64,000 nt of DNA from Phytophthora colocasiae (lineage: Eukaryota > Oomycota > Peronosporomycetes > Peronosporales > Peronosporaceae): positions 868,001-932,000 of the forward strand of contig JAGKQI010000097.1 of assembly GCA_018806915.1 (NCBI GenBank). Direction: 5' to 3'. A program made the translations under genes and the position numbers. The notes beneath the pieces are model-generated. The model saw only the letters and a program-made list of their open reading frames with translations, was not told the DNA's origin and made no database searches. Below, in pieces: positions 38,078 to 48,727 of this stretch; the stretch's first letter is position 1; each line of letters begins with the position of its first letter.

Positions 38078-38498
38078 TGTAACGGGGATGTTACACGAAT
38101 GTTTCTCGTTGGTGTGTGACACACGTGGATACATTTATGTGGGTACATAATAGTGTGTGACACTCATGATACATTTATGTGGGTACATAATGGTGTGGCA
38201 CACACGAGTAGATACGTAGATGGCCTCAGAGCCTCACGTTGCATTTTGATTAGGATTTAGTATGTTAGATACTAAATCCGTTACATTTAGGATTAGGGCA
38301 ATAAAGTCAATAAAAATCAGTTTGCATTCTACATAGTTAGTGTTAGTCCTTTGTTATAGGGACACTGACTCTGTGAGTCCCGTATTTAGTGGACTACTTG
38401 GTTCTTGTATAGAACCGAAGGCTAGTGCCTTGCAAGCAGGACTCTACGAGTCAACTAAACTTCCTCTGTGCCGTGCACACCTACGCAGCCCCGCTGCA
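38078..38498 (+). repeat. LTR 6 of array (421 bp)
   Basis: Same ends and features as LTR 1, C variant. Confidence 0.9.
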
Positions 38499-38555
38499 TC
38501 TGGTAGCACTTGTAGTCAATCCAACTCCTGAGTTGAAGACTGTTTCTCTGTGAGA

Positions 38556-39525
38556 ATGGAGCCAGAAGCATACGCTCACTTGGCTCCGAGTCAGCGGGAC
38601 ACGCTTAACAAGCTTACGTCCTTGCTGGGCCCGGAAGGTACGGCGCACCTTGCGTCCCAAGGGCCGGAGGCCGTCAACGCGCGCCTCGAGGCATTTGCCT
38701 CGTACGAAAACGCTCTCGTCGAGCACATTCAGCGGAATGTAACAGGGGTTACCCCTGCTCCGAGAGCTAAGCCCGTCACGCTCAGCGTGAAGACCTTCCT
38801 CGGGAATGAGGGAGAGAACCTCCTTTTGTGGACCCGAGAGGTCGAAATGGCCATGGGGGCCGCCATGCTCCAGTTGGAGGGGCAACGCGTTGCGTTTGCC
38901 ATCTCTAAGCTCGAAGGACGAGCACGAGAATGGGCCTTGACGTCTGGGACGTCGGTGGAAGCGGCCTTCCCACATGGGGCGAGCTAAAGGCCAAGCTCAC
39001 GCAAGTGTTTGCTCCGCCTAACCAGGCGTATCGCGTGCGGTCACGCTTCCTTGCTTGTCGCCAGGGCAAGAAGGATCTGGTGGACTATGTCCAAGAGCTG
39101 CGCACGCTCATTGCTGGCATGGCTGCCGACCCTCTACCTGAGGTGGTCGCCGTGACCGTCTTCATGGAAGGCTTACGAGCTGGCGTGGCCAGGACGGAGA
39201 CATTCCGTCAGAACCCCACAGCTTCGAAGATGCTGTCAGCGTGGCATTGAATGCCGAACACAACTTTAAGTTGTCGAGGGTCGGTGCTAGCAGCACAGGG
39301 TCCGGTGGACCTGAGCCCATGGACCTCAGCTATGCTGAACATGAGGTAGCTGAGCTACGAGCTGCGGTGCAGCGTATGAGCACCCGCCGGTGCTATACAT
39401 GCGGCGGTCCCTCACACCTGAGGCCCAACTGTCCTCTGCGCAAAGGGCGCGCCGGCCAGAATGGCCGCAACCCTGTCGCGGGTCCCGCTTTGGGCTCTGC
39501 CCAGGGAAACGCCGGCTCCCAGTAG
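38556..39525 (+). pseudogene. gag: Gag, unit 6 (two one-base losses)
   Basis: Frame breaks at CCCC to CCC near 38,969 and CCCCC to CCCC near 39,216. All other gag features, the zinc knuckle and the frameshift signal are present. Confidence 0.8.
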
Positions 39526-42500
39526 ACGCGGGGCGGTCTACTGGGGAAGAACTGAGTTCTGCAGTGCGTGAGAGGCACTGGGGCTCAGCCCCGAAGAGCT
39601 CCGTGCTCTTGAACACGGAACGTGTGAGCAAGCAGGGCTTGCTGGTCGTCCAGGTGGACGTGAAGGGCTTTGAGAAGCCGTGGATCGTGTTGATCGATTC
39701 GGGGGCGTCTGGCAACTACGTCAGACGCTCCACCGTTGAAGGTAGTCAGCAATATGCTGAGGCGCTTCGAGCGCGAAGAGGTGACACAGTCACAGTCCGT
39801 CTAGCGACGGGCGTCCGTGTCACGGTGGCCAAGGTCCCCATGGACCTGCGGCTGAAGTTCTTGGACTTCGATAGCGTGGAACGCTGCTTGGTCCTGGACC
39901 TGGATTCGAGGTACGACCTCATCTCTGGCAGGGCGTGGCTGGAGCGCCACGAGCCATGGATTGATTGGAGGTCGAAGACCTTAGGTGCTACGCACTTCTC
40001 TCCTAGTGGAGCTTTGGCGAGTCATGAACCCACCTCTGCTAGGAAGCAGAAGCGCTATTGGCGCGGACATCGAGCCGAGTCGGCTATGATGCTGGAAGTC
40101 GGTGTGTCCGAGTTAGTGGACAGCACCGAGTGCGAGGACCGCAGTCCTGTTGAGCGCGTAGCGCTGGTTGACGGTGAGTCAACGTGGGGCAAAGCTCACG
40201 TAACCCCTGTGGGGCGGCACGTACTCCGCCGAGTGACGCCGGTCATGGACTGTCACTGGATGCCGATGGCATCGGGCCTTACCAGGCCGTGAACTGTGGG
40301 GCGGCACGTACTCCGTTGAGTGATACTGGTCGTGGACCAAGTCGATCGCTGAGTGTCTCTGACACTGGACCTGTTACGGTCATTGATTGTGCAGCGGCAC
40401 GTACCCCGCTGAGCGGCATCGGACGTCGACCGAGTGGATCGCAGAGTGTCACTGACACTGGGCCTGAAGGGGCCGAAACCTGTGCGGCGGCACGTACTCC
40501 GTCTAGTGACGTCGGCGGTAGACCGAGTCAGTCACTGAGTGTCACTGACACTGGGCCGGGCAAGGCCATTACCTGTGCAGCGGCACGTACTCCGTCGAGT
40601 GGACGTTCGTCGGCTAGGCGACGACGTCGTAAGGCCCTATGGGCGAGACGCTCTGCGTCTGAGTCGTCCGTGACGTCAAGTGTCAACGCACGGGAGGGCT
40701 GTGGGCAGCTATACACTCTGGTTGATGGAGTGGACGGCGGTGCCGAAGGCAGCGTCCTGCTGGACGGACTGCCGAGTGTTGACAAGCTCCTTGAGCTAGA
40801 AGAGATGTCGTTCGCCGAGTTTGGCGATGCCTTGAAGGCTGGCGAACTCGCCGAGGTGGTCATCGTTCGACCTGAAGAGGAGTTAAACTCATCGTCCCTC
40901 GTTGACGAGTCCGTCTTGGCCGAGGTCAAGAAGGCGCTGAGCGCCAGGAGTGGATCGGAGATCCTCAAGAATCCCTCGGATTCCTTCTACCCTTGCTGAA
41001 GGAATATGGAGACGTTGTCTCAACGGAACCACCGAGTGGCCTGCCTCCTGACCGAGGCGTTCGTCACGAGATCGACTTAGTTCCCGGAATTAAATACTGC
41101 GTGACCCGGCAGTGGCCTCTTCCTAAAGAGCAATGCGACGTCATTGACGCCTTCTTCCGTGCTAAGCACGCGGCGGGTCTCGTGCGCGAGAGCAAGTCTC
41201 CGCACTCCGCGCCAACGTTCTGTGTCAGAAAGCCGAATGGCAAGTGGCGTATCGTTCACGCTTTTAACAAGCTCAACGCTGCCACGATTCCGGCGCAGAC
41301 GCCGATTCCTAGGAAGGATGTTCTTCAGAACAACATGGTGGGTTGCACCATGTACAGTGCGCTCGACTTAGTCGATGGCTACTATCAGCTGCTCATGCAA
41401 GCCAGTGATATTCCGCTTACGGCGGTGAGCACCCCGAGCGGTATGCTCTGGGAGTGGCTCGTCATGCCCCAAGGGCTGTCGAATGCGCCTGCAACGTTCA
41501 ATCGTCTAGTGACGCAGTTGTTCAGGCCCCTACGGGCATTCGCACAGACGTACTTTGACGATGTGTTCGTCCACAGTCGTGCTGAGCACGGGAAGACTGA
41601 TGTCGAGGTACACGTGGAACACGTGAGAGCAGTGCTCGAGTGCATGCGCACCAACAAGTTGTACGCCAACGCGGACAAGTGCGTCTTTGGCGCGGAAGAA
41701 ATCCCTTTCCTAGGGTGCTTCATTGGGAAGCATGGCCTTCGTGCTGATCCAGCAAAAGTCAAGGCCATTGTGGACTGGCCGGTTCCCTTGAACCAGAAGG
41801 ACTTGCGTAAGTGGCTGGGCTTGGCCAACTACTTGCACAAGTACAGCGAGAACTACGCTGAGTTGGCTCGGCCACTGTCGGATCTCCTTAAGAAGGATGC
41901 CGAATGGGTATGGCGTGCTGAGCACGAGAGTGCGTTCACTCGTATCAAGGATAGCCTGCTTCAGGCACCGATACTGGCGTTGCCAGACCCCGATCGTCCG
42001 TTCATCGTCGTCTGTGACGCCTCGGACTTTGCCATCGGCAGTGCTTTGCTACAAGCGGACGCCGACGGGCGCGAACGCGTCATTGCGTTTGAATCTCGAC
42101 AGCTCAAGGCTGCTGAGAAGAACTATCCAGTTCATGACAAGGAGCTACTTGCGATGAAGTACGCTCTCGTCAAATTCAGGGTTCACCTGCTCGGCTCCAA
42201 GCCGTTTGTGATCTACACGGATCATGCGTCACTACGCACAGCGACGCAGTCGCCTCACCTCTCGCAGAGGATGGCCCGATGGCTCTCCTTCTTTGCGGAG
42301 TATAACTTCGAGGTGAAGTACAAGCCTGGAAGGCAGAACGTCCTCGCTGACGCGTTATCACGTCGCCCGGACTATGAGTTATCTCATGTCACCTCGGTGA
42401 CGTCGTCCGTGACGGACATGGTTCGAGCAGCGTACGCTCTGGACGACTCTTGTGTCGCGCTGCTTCAAGCTCTAGGGAGCGATGAGTTTAAGGACTCAAA

Positions 42501-44331
42501 GGTGACTCTGTCACGACGCCTAAAGGCGAGACTCCAACGCTATAGCCTGGGAGGCGGTCTGCTGTACTACAGCACGGGTCAGGATGACCCACCACGTGTG
42601 GTGGTTCCTCACGATGAGGACCTGAAGTATCGTATCCTCTATGAGGCTCACGACACGCCCACAAGCGGCCACCTCGGTCGCGAGAAGACCTACGGCTCGG
42701 TGAGCTCCATGTACTGGTGGCCGAAGATGTACAAGTGGGTCAGCACATATGTGCACACGTGCGAGACGTGTCAGCGGGTTAAACCCTCGCCGCATGCGGC
42801 AGCGCCTTTGGCGAGCTTGCCTGTACCCTCTGGGTGTTGGCAGTCCATGAGTATGGACTTCGTGTTTGGCCTGCCGAAGGATACGGCAGGCAACACGGGC
42901 GTTGTGGTCTTCGTTGACCGTCTGAGCAAGATGGCTCACCTAGCGGCTGTGCCGGACACCGTTGATGGCGCTGGTACAGCGACGATCTTTATCGATCGGG
43001 TCTTCCGCCAGCATGGGCTGCCAGAGACCATTGTCTCGGATCGAGACCCCCGTTTCACGGGTCACTTCTGGACGTCCGTCTTCAAAGTGCTTGGCACTCG
43101 ACTGGACATGTCCACGGCGGATCATCCGCAGACCGACGGTCAGACTGAACGCGTGAACCGCGTCCTGGAGGACATCCTCCGCAGCGTATGCGCTGAAACG
43201 CCGAAGCGTTGGAGCGCTATGCTCCCTCTCGTTGAGTTCTCAATGAACAACGCGGTGCATGCCTCGACAGGCTTCTCCCCGTTCTACGTGAACGGCCTTG
43301 CGCATCCGCGCGTCCCGCTCACTCCGCCAGGCGGTAGCCTTGGGCTTGGTGGGGGAGAGGCTGTGCCGTCGCTCGACTCCGAGCTTGCTGATGTCAGCCC
43401 CCTTGCTGTTCGCAAGCAAGTCGATGACTTCCTCTCGATGAGGCTTAGCGTCTTACGCCGTGTGCGTGACGCAATGGCTGAAAGCCAAGATGTTCAAAAG
43501 GAACAAGCTGATGCCAAAGGCAGAAGCAACATGTGGGAGTTCAAGGTCGGTGACCACGTTTTATTAAACGCTAAGAACCTGCCTACACACGCAGTGTCAG
43601 CCGTCTTCAAGACGAAGTTGCGGCCGCACTTCATTGGACCGTTCACGGTCGTGGCCAAGAAGGGCCTGGCATACACGCTTGGCTTGCCAAAGCGTATGCG
43701 AACACATCCTGTGTTCTACGTGGGCTTGCTTAAGCCATATCGGGACCCTGCTCTTGTGAGTTCTGAGGCGCTGGCGCCGAGTCGGACGAAGGCTGCACGG
43801 CAGCAGGTGGCAGAGCCACAGGTGGTTGCCTCCGAACCAACAGGTCTTGTCGATCCGGAGCAACGTGATGCTCGAGGTCATAGACCCGCTGATGCAGCAC
43901 CAGAGGCGACTCAGACCGGTCCCCGCGACTCTAGGTCTCCTCGAGACCAGTCGCTAAGCGATGGGTCGGATGACCGACGTGGTGGTCGTGCTCCTTCACC
44001 GAGCCCACGCGGGTCTGCAAGCAATGCAGCGCGTCTACACTCGCAGCGCGAGAACCCATCGACCGCTCGTCCTCCTCCTGCTCTGCTCGATGAGCAAGGT
44101 GAGCTTCACTATCACGTGGATCGCCTGATGGCGCGGCGTCGTCGCCGAGGTCACAACCAGTATCTGGTGAAGTGGCGAGGTTACCCTCACTCACAGAACT
44201 CGTGGGAGTTTGAGGTGCCACTACGGCAGGATTGCCCCGACGTCGTTGACGCGTATGATCGGGCACACCCGGTGTCAGACCGCCCGATGGGGGTGCGACG
44301 GAGTCGCCGGGTGCCAAGCACCTCCCACTAA
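39510..44331 (+). pseudogene. pol: Pol, unit 6 (two frameshifts; RT to chromodomain intact)
   Basis: One base is lost near 40,187 (linker) and another near 40,991 (just before the RT). From 40,993 to the stop at 44,331 a single frame covers RT, RNase H, integrase and a full chromodomain ending ...VPSTSH. This is the longest unbroken enzymatic block of any unit except unit 1. Three substitutions within about 11 bp near 39,921-39,932 change the conserved ILGMAW of the protease to ISGRAW, which would probably impair it. Confidence 0.82.
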
Positions 44332-45243
44332 GGTGGGAGTCCACAGGGTCGTTGCTGAGCTCAGGCTCTGACCCGTAGCTGCAATACTTGCAGCGAGCAC
44401 GTCGGTGCCGTCGACATGGCATCGAATGCTCAAACTGCAAGTGCAGTAGAGCTACATGCGCCTCGCGCGCGTGTTTCAAGGGTCTATGACCCTTTAACAA
44501 CACTGGCCTATGGCCCGGAGCTTCGCGATCATGAAGCGAAGATGGTTCGTGATGAACAACCGTCTTAATGACGTTCTGTCTAAGCGACAAGTGGTGATGG
44601 AAACGGATTCTATCCGATCACCTGACGCTAGAAGCGTTCAATGGGTATGACTATGTCATGAGGCACTGTGGATGCCAGGGATGCCAATGCATTGGACCCC
44701 GCATGCTGCATAGCAGTAGGAGGTAGGTAAGCTCCTCCTGAGCGACAGCTTAGCTGTCCGGTGCTCGTTGTCGTGTCTACGACTGTGCTGGAGCACGTGT
44801 ATTCACAAGACACAGTGTCTGTGACACATAGTGGCGCTTGCGCCTGCTTCAAGGACAACTTGGGCATCAAGCCCTGCACACAGTGCTCATCCGAGGGTCA
44901 CATTAACTGTGAAGCGAGTGGGCCCCACTGCTGTGTGGTTCGTGGAACCGTTGGTAGCTTGGAAGGCTTGCCCTGTGGATCACTGATCCAGTAGTATCAT
45001 AGATACGCCACCTGTGGCCTTCTTTCCATGCCCGTAGAGCCCCTTGACTCGTGCCAGTAAGCTCCTATGCTTGGTAAGCATTGGGCCCAAGTGTGTACCA
45101 AGTGGCATCGCGTACGGAGGCGTGTAACACGCACGAGAGACAGCGCCGTCCGCGCAAGGCAAGGTCCCGTGGCCATCGGCCGATAATCGCGTCGTGTGTT
45201 TACACTTTCCGGATACGGTATCCGGAATCTTGGTGGGGGAGAG

Positions 45244-45664
45244 TGTAACGGGGATGTTACACGAATGTTTCTCGTTGGTGTGTGACACACGTGGATACAT
45301 TTATGTGGGTACATAATAGTGTGTGACACTCATGATACATTTATGTGGGTACATAATGGTGTGGCACACACGAGTAGATACGTAGATGGCCTCAGAGCCT
45401 CACGTTGCATTTTGATTAGGATTTAGTATGTTAGATACTAAATCCGTTACATTTAGGATTAGGGCAATAAAGTCAATAAAAATCAGTTTGCATTCTACAT
45501 AGTTAGTGTTAGTCCTTTGTTATAGGGACACTGACTCTGTGAGTCCCGTATTTAGTGGACTACTTGGTTCTTGTATAGAACCGAAGGCTAGTGCCTTGCA
45601 AGCAGGACTCTACGAGTCAACTAAACTTCCTCTGTGCCGTGCACACCTACGCAGCCCCGCTGCA
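45244..45664 (+). repeat. LTR 7, right end of array (421 bp)
   Basis: Ends CCCCGCTGCA and is followed by TCACC (45,665-45,669) rather than by the TCTGGTAGCAC primer site seen after the other six LTRs. This marks the outer boundary of the insertion. Confidence 0.92.
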
Positions 45665-45669
45665 TCACC
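45665..45669. other. Target-site duplication TCACC, right copy
   Basis: Matches 2,265-2,269. Together they bracket the complete array and restore the transposase-like reading frame when one copy is removed. Confidence 0.85.
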
Positions 45670-46680
45670 AGTGGTCACTCTGAGAGTCTCTTTTGCAATC
45701 TTCGCCGCTGCAGCGGCAGTTTCGCGCTCTCTCTTCTTCTTTTTAGACGCGGCTTGTCGATCTTTCTGAATCTGCTTCGCTCTGCGTTCATCCTCGTCGT
45801 TTGGTGGGTCGTACAATGGATCATTTTGGAATTCCTCCGGAACAAACGGGCGGACCTTATTGTAGAAGGACTGGATCTTCTCGGAATTTGGGGGGGGGGT
45901 CGACAAAGGCTCTAGGTGCATTGTTAGTAGGACGTGTACGCGAGTAGCCTCCGTAGTGATGCCGTCGTACACACGGCGAAGGTCCTGGGTCACCGTGTCA
46001 GAGTCTGGACCCTTACGGCACTCTATCACACCAGGATTGCTCTCTCGCATCGTGAAGATTTGGTACTTTTGAATATCTTTCAGCTTCTTGTATGCTTCCT
46101 CCATGGCGTCGCGGTAGATTTTGAAAATTGTGTTTTGGTTCGGAATGTGCACTAGAGCAGACGACGAAGAAGCTTCATTCACAGCACAAAGAAGCTAGTC
46201 CATTGTCCACACATCAGCTCGAGCAATGTGCTTTCGCACGTGGCCAAACCCTCGATCCACAGCATTCTTTGTATGGCCTTTGACAAAGAACTTGAGATTG
46301 ATTTCATCCAAAAGTGACGTATGGGCCAGTGCCAGCAGCATCCGCACGACAAAATTGTTCTTGTTCTGTCCACCACAGTTATCGGCATAAATGGTGAGCT
46401 TTCGGAACCCCGCAGAAACGACGATCTGGCTGATGAAATGGTGCAGCATCGAATTAACTTCATCGGTACCTTTACCAGCCACACTCTCGTCGTACACGTA
46501 GTTATACTGGATGTTCTTGTTTGCGTAGAATACGCCAAACATATTCACATTTCAAAGCGAAAGGAAGTACCACTGTGACGGTGTATTGCTCACACTAGGC
46601 AGTGTAAGGTTCTGACTGAAATCAATGATAATCAGGCATGCGTGTCGTCGCATGAGGCAAGATCAGACTTGTATTCTTCC

Positions 46681-46754
46681 CTGTAAAACAAAACGATGTT
46701 AGTATCCACACGATACTGCCCACAAAACAATTTGATTCTAGCATCCATCCTTAC
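46681..46754 (-). other. Intron of the transposase-like pseudogene
   Basis: 74 bp with GTAAGG donor, TACTAAC branch sequence and a TTTTGTTTTACAG acceptor. This size and branch motif match the introns of the host genes in this window. Confidence 0.6.
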
Positions 46755-47865
46755 CGCATACGCCGTGCCGCTGTTGTATGCTCACCAAAAGCCTCGGTCT
46801 CTGCTGCTGTAGCTCCACTCTTCATCCGCGACCAGTAGATGGTACAAACGTCACACACGTTGGAACGTGGAGAGCGAATTCGAATATTTGGACAAAGCTT
46901 CGTCAGGTATTGGCGAAACGTGCTTGGTCTTGGTTCACGGACTCGGAGAGCTATCTCCTCCACGTAGTTGTGCATTTCAGTGTACAATTGGTCCCACGTA
47001 ACGAACGCCGGCAAAAGTATGTACTCTGCGTTACTGTAGTACAACTTGATCTCTCCTTCTTTCGTTTCCTAACGTCGCACTCGCACTGGCACGACATCAC
47101 CCACAGAATCAGCGAATCTCTTGAACCAAGAATCCAACCAGCGGAGATCTACAGCACTAGCGTTTTGGTTGAAAAGATTACCATGGGCTTTTACTGAGAT
47201 AATGCCATCGTTAATACGCTTCCTGTAGCGTATAATTGTAGCCGTCGATATCCCGTAACACTTACACAGTCCGATCAATGGCAGATAAAAGTTAAATTGC
47301 TCACGTAGGCCATAACCCCGATGACGCAGTACGGTATCCGTCTTCTTGAGAACCGCCAACGTCGTTAGGACGCTATGCTTCTTCTCCCCGCTAGTCATTT
47401 GCGATAGCGAACACAGAAACTGTTCCAACTCCATTGCTTTCCCCTTCAAGCACTTTTTGTCGCAAGGATCCTCTTGAATAAGACGAGTGACGAGCTCGCG
47501 AAGCTCTCCGTCATTCAAATTAATGCTAGTTGCCACAGTATTGGAATCTTCGTCACCTTCACTGTCGCTTGTCTGGATCTCGTTACCGGATGAGCATTCT
47601 TCCTCTGAGTCTGGGCCCCATTCGCTGTCTTCACTGGCGTCTCCACTTCCAGCGCTAGCGTCACTGTGAGCTTCATCGTGAGCTACCACAGCGTCATTCT
47701 CTGTTGTTGTGGCGGTGTCTGCGACCGCAGCGAGCTCCTCCATCGTGGCCTCTTACCACCGTATACACCTCCTCTAAATTTAGAGATTTGACAAAAACCC
47801 CTCTCCTAAAAAAATCACTTAAGTACGAAAACGAAACGTCGAGTTTATCTCAAAAACTCAAAAAT

Positions 47866-47873
47866 GTTAACTA
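47866..47873 (+). repeat. Inner part of right terminal inverted repeat plus left TA
   Basis: GTTAAC TA is the inner end of the right inverted repeat of the DNA transposon (complement of the left TAGTTAAC), separated from the rest by the MITE. Confidence 0.7.
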
Positions 47874-48302
47874 CCGTCTTCCCCCGCACACTGCGACTAG
47901 GCGCTATAATGAAGAGATTACTATGTTAAGCAAATATTCGGTTTAAACGCCTAGGCGTTATACAACGAACAAAAGTGCAATGTTTGTCGGGCGAGAGTCA
48001 GGGTTCACTTTGCTGTGGTGGTGTAGGCCCGACCCTCCTATGATAGTGCAGTTTCGACGTTTGCTTTTGCCCATGGTGCTTGAAATGCGGTCTGTGCAAA
48101 CAAAGAGAGATTGATGTCGAGCTCTGTTGGCCAACCATCCCTTCCGTCTGTGGTTTAAGGGCTAATTTCAAAGCACGCACTATTGCTAACAAGGAAGTAG
48201 GCGTTCTATTCTGCTATGTGCTCTATTCGAACATTTGTGTGTGAATTCGACAATTCTTGATTTTGGACATAGCGCATAGTCGCAGTGTGCGGGGGAAGAC
48301 GG
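47874..48302. mobile_element. 429-bp MITE with TA target duplication
   Basis: Begins CCGTCTTCCCCCGCACACTG and ends with its reverse complement. The inverted repeats are about 34 bp with one mismatch (47,874-47,907 and 48,269-48,302). TA flanks both sides (47,872-47,873 and 48,303-48,304). No coding capacity is seen. The TA duplication suggests mobilisation by a Tc1/mariner-type transposase. It sits inside the right inverted repeat of the larger transposon. Confidence 0.8.
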
Positions 48303-48329
48303 TAGCATCCGTTTGTTTTGCGGGGCCTC
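48303..48329 (-). repeat. Outer part of right terminal inverted repeat
   Basis: TAGCATCCGTTTGTTTTGCG... reads as the complement of the left repeat with two mismatches. ATTT at 48,330-48,333 is the candidate target duplication. From 48,334 to 48,727 the DNA is AT-rich with no gene. A hairpin CAATGGGTGT/ACACCCATTG at 48,536-48,564 is the only structure seen. Confidence 0.75.
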
Positions 48330-48727
48330 ATTTATTGTGGAGCATCCTCTTCTCTGTTTAAATTAGTAAATTAATTCGGAGCTAAATCGTGTCCCTCCGC
48401 TTTAATGACATATAGACCACTCTTTCACGGTGTCACTATTATTTAACATAATCTATATATTTATTTACCTATGCGACACACACAAGGTTCTTCAAACCGG
48501 GAAACTGCTTAGATCGTACATTTTCTTTAAAATACAATGGGTGTACTTAAAAACACACCCATTGATACAAGAGAATTAAATCAGGGTAAGAAATAGATTA
48601 AAGAGGAGTAAATTAAGTGGACTTCAAGTACTAAGTACCATAATACAGCATATCAAGTCTACACCATAGGTTGACATTGAATTGATGCACACACAACCTA
48701 GGGTCGCCATCTCGCGATCTCTCGACA

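Larger units (their letters stand above)
2270..45664 (+). mobile_element. Head-to-tail array of six Gypsy retrotransposon units sharing seven LTRs
   Basis: Seven near-identical LTRs (419-421 bp) alternate with six internal regions. Unit lengths measured LTR start to LTR start are 7,169, 7,165, 7,162, 7,159, 7,153 and 7,166 bp. Each internal region starts with a TGG primer-binding-like site, then gag, pol with integrase before a chromodomain, about 0.9 kb of 3' non-coding DNA and a polypurine tract. Copies differ by few substitutions, so amplification is recent or is homogenised by recombination. The single TCACC duplication points to one original insertion expanded by LTR-LTR unequal exchange, or to integration of a concatemer. 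Confidence 0.93.
45665..47743 (-). pseudogene. DDE transposase-like pseudogene of the host DNA transposon (main part)
   Basis: Reading the minus strand from the ATG at 47,743: an acidic Ser/Glu/Asp-rich N-terminus (about 80 residues), a helical part with a FYLPLIGLCKCYGIS segment, then a CDVC motif. A 74-bp intron follows (46,681-46,754; GTAAGG donor, TACTAAC branch, TTTTACAG acceptor). Next come IIIDFSQN, YADNCGGQNKN and FVKGHTKNAVDRGFG, and a C-terminal Lys/Arg coiled stretch. The DNC-GQNKN and GHTxNxxD motifs resemble the catalytic part of DUF7869-type, probably transposase-derived, proteins. Decay is evident: in-frame TAG (47,069-47,071), TGA (46,552-46,554) and TAG (46,195-46,197), and a frame change near 46,640-46,660. 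The frame then runs into the array and resumes at 2,269. Confidence 0.7.
1705..48329 (-). mobile_element. Decayed DNA transposon hosting the Gypsy array and a MITE
   Basis: Terminal inverted repeats beginning GAGGCCCCGCAAAACAAA occur at 1,705-1,737 and, inverted, at the right end (48,303-48,329 plus the part displaced to 47,866-47,873). A 4-bp direct repeat ATTT lies outside both ends (1,701-1,704 and 48,330-48,333). Subtracting the nested 43.4-kb array and 429-bp MITE leaves about 2.8 kb holding one minus-strand transposase-like pseudogene. A 4-bp target duplication is compatible with superfamilies such as Sola, but this is a guess from TSD length and the DNC-GQNKN motif, not a match. Confidence 0.75.

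Noticed and set aside
2270..45664. Satellite DNA or rDNA-like tandem repeat
   Set aside because: The approximately 7.16-kb period is explained by LTR, gag and pol in each unit, with retrotransposon ends and one target duplication.
45610..46182. Free-standing 190-residue minus-strand protein
   Set aside because: It is in frame with the preceding segment across a TAG and its last residues are LTR sequence. It is part of the transposase-like pseudogene.
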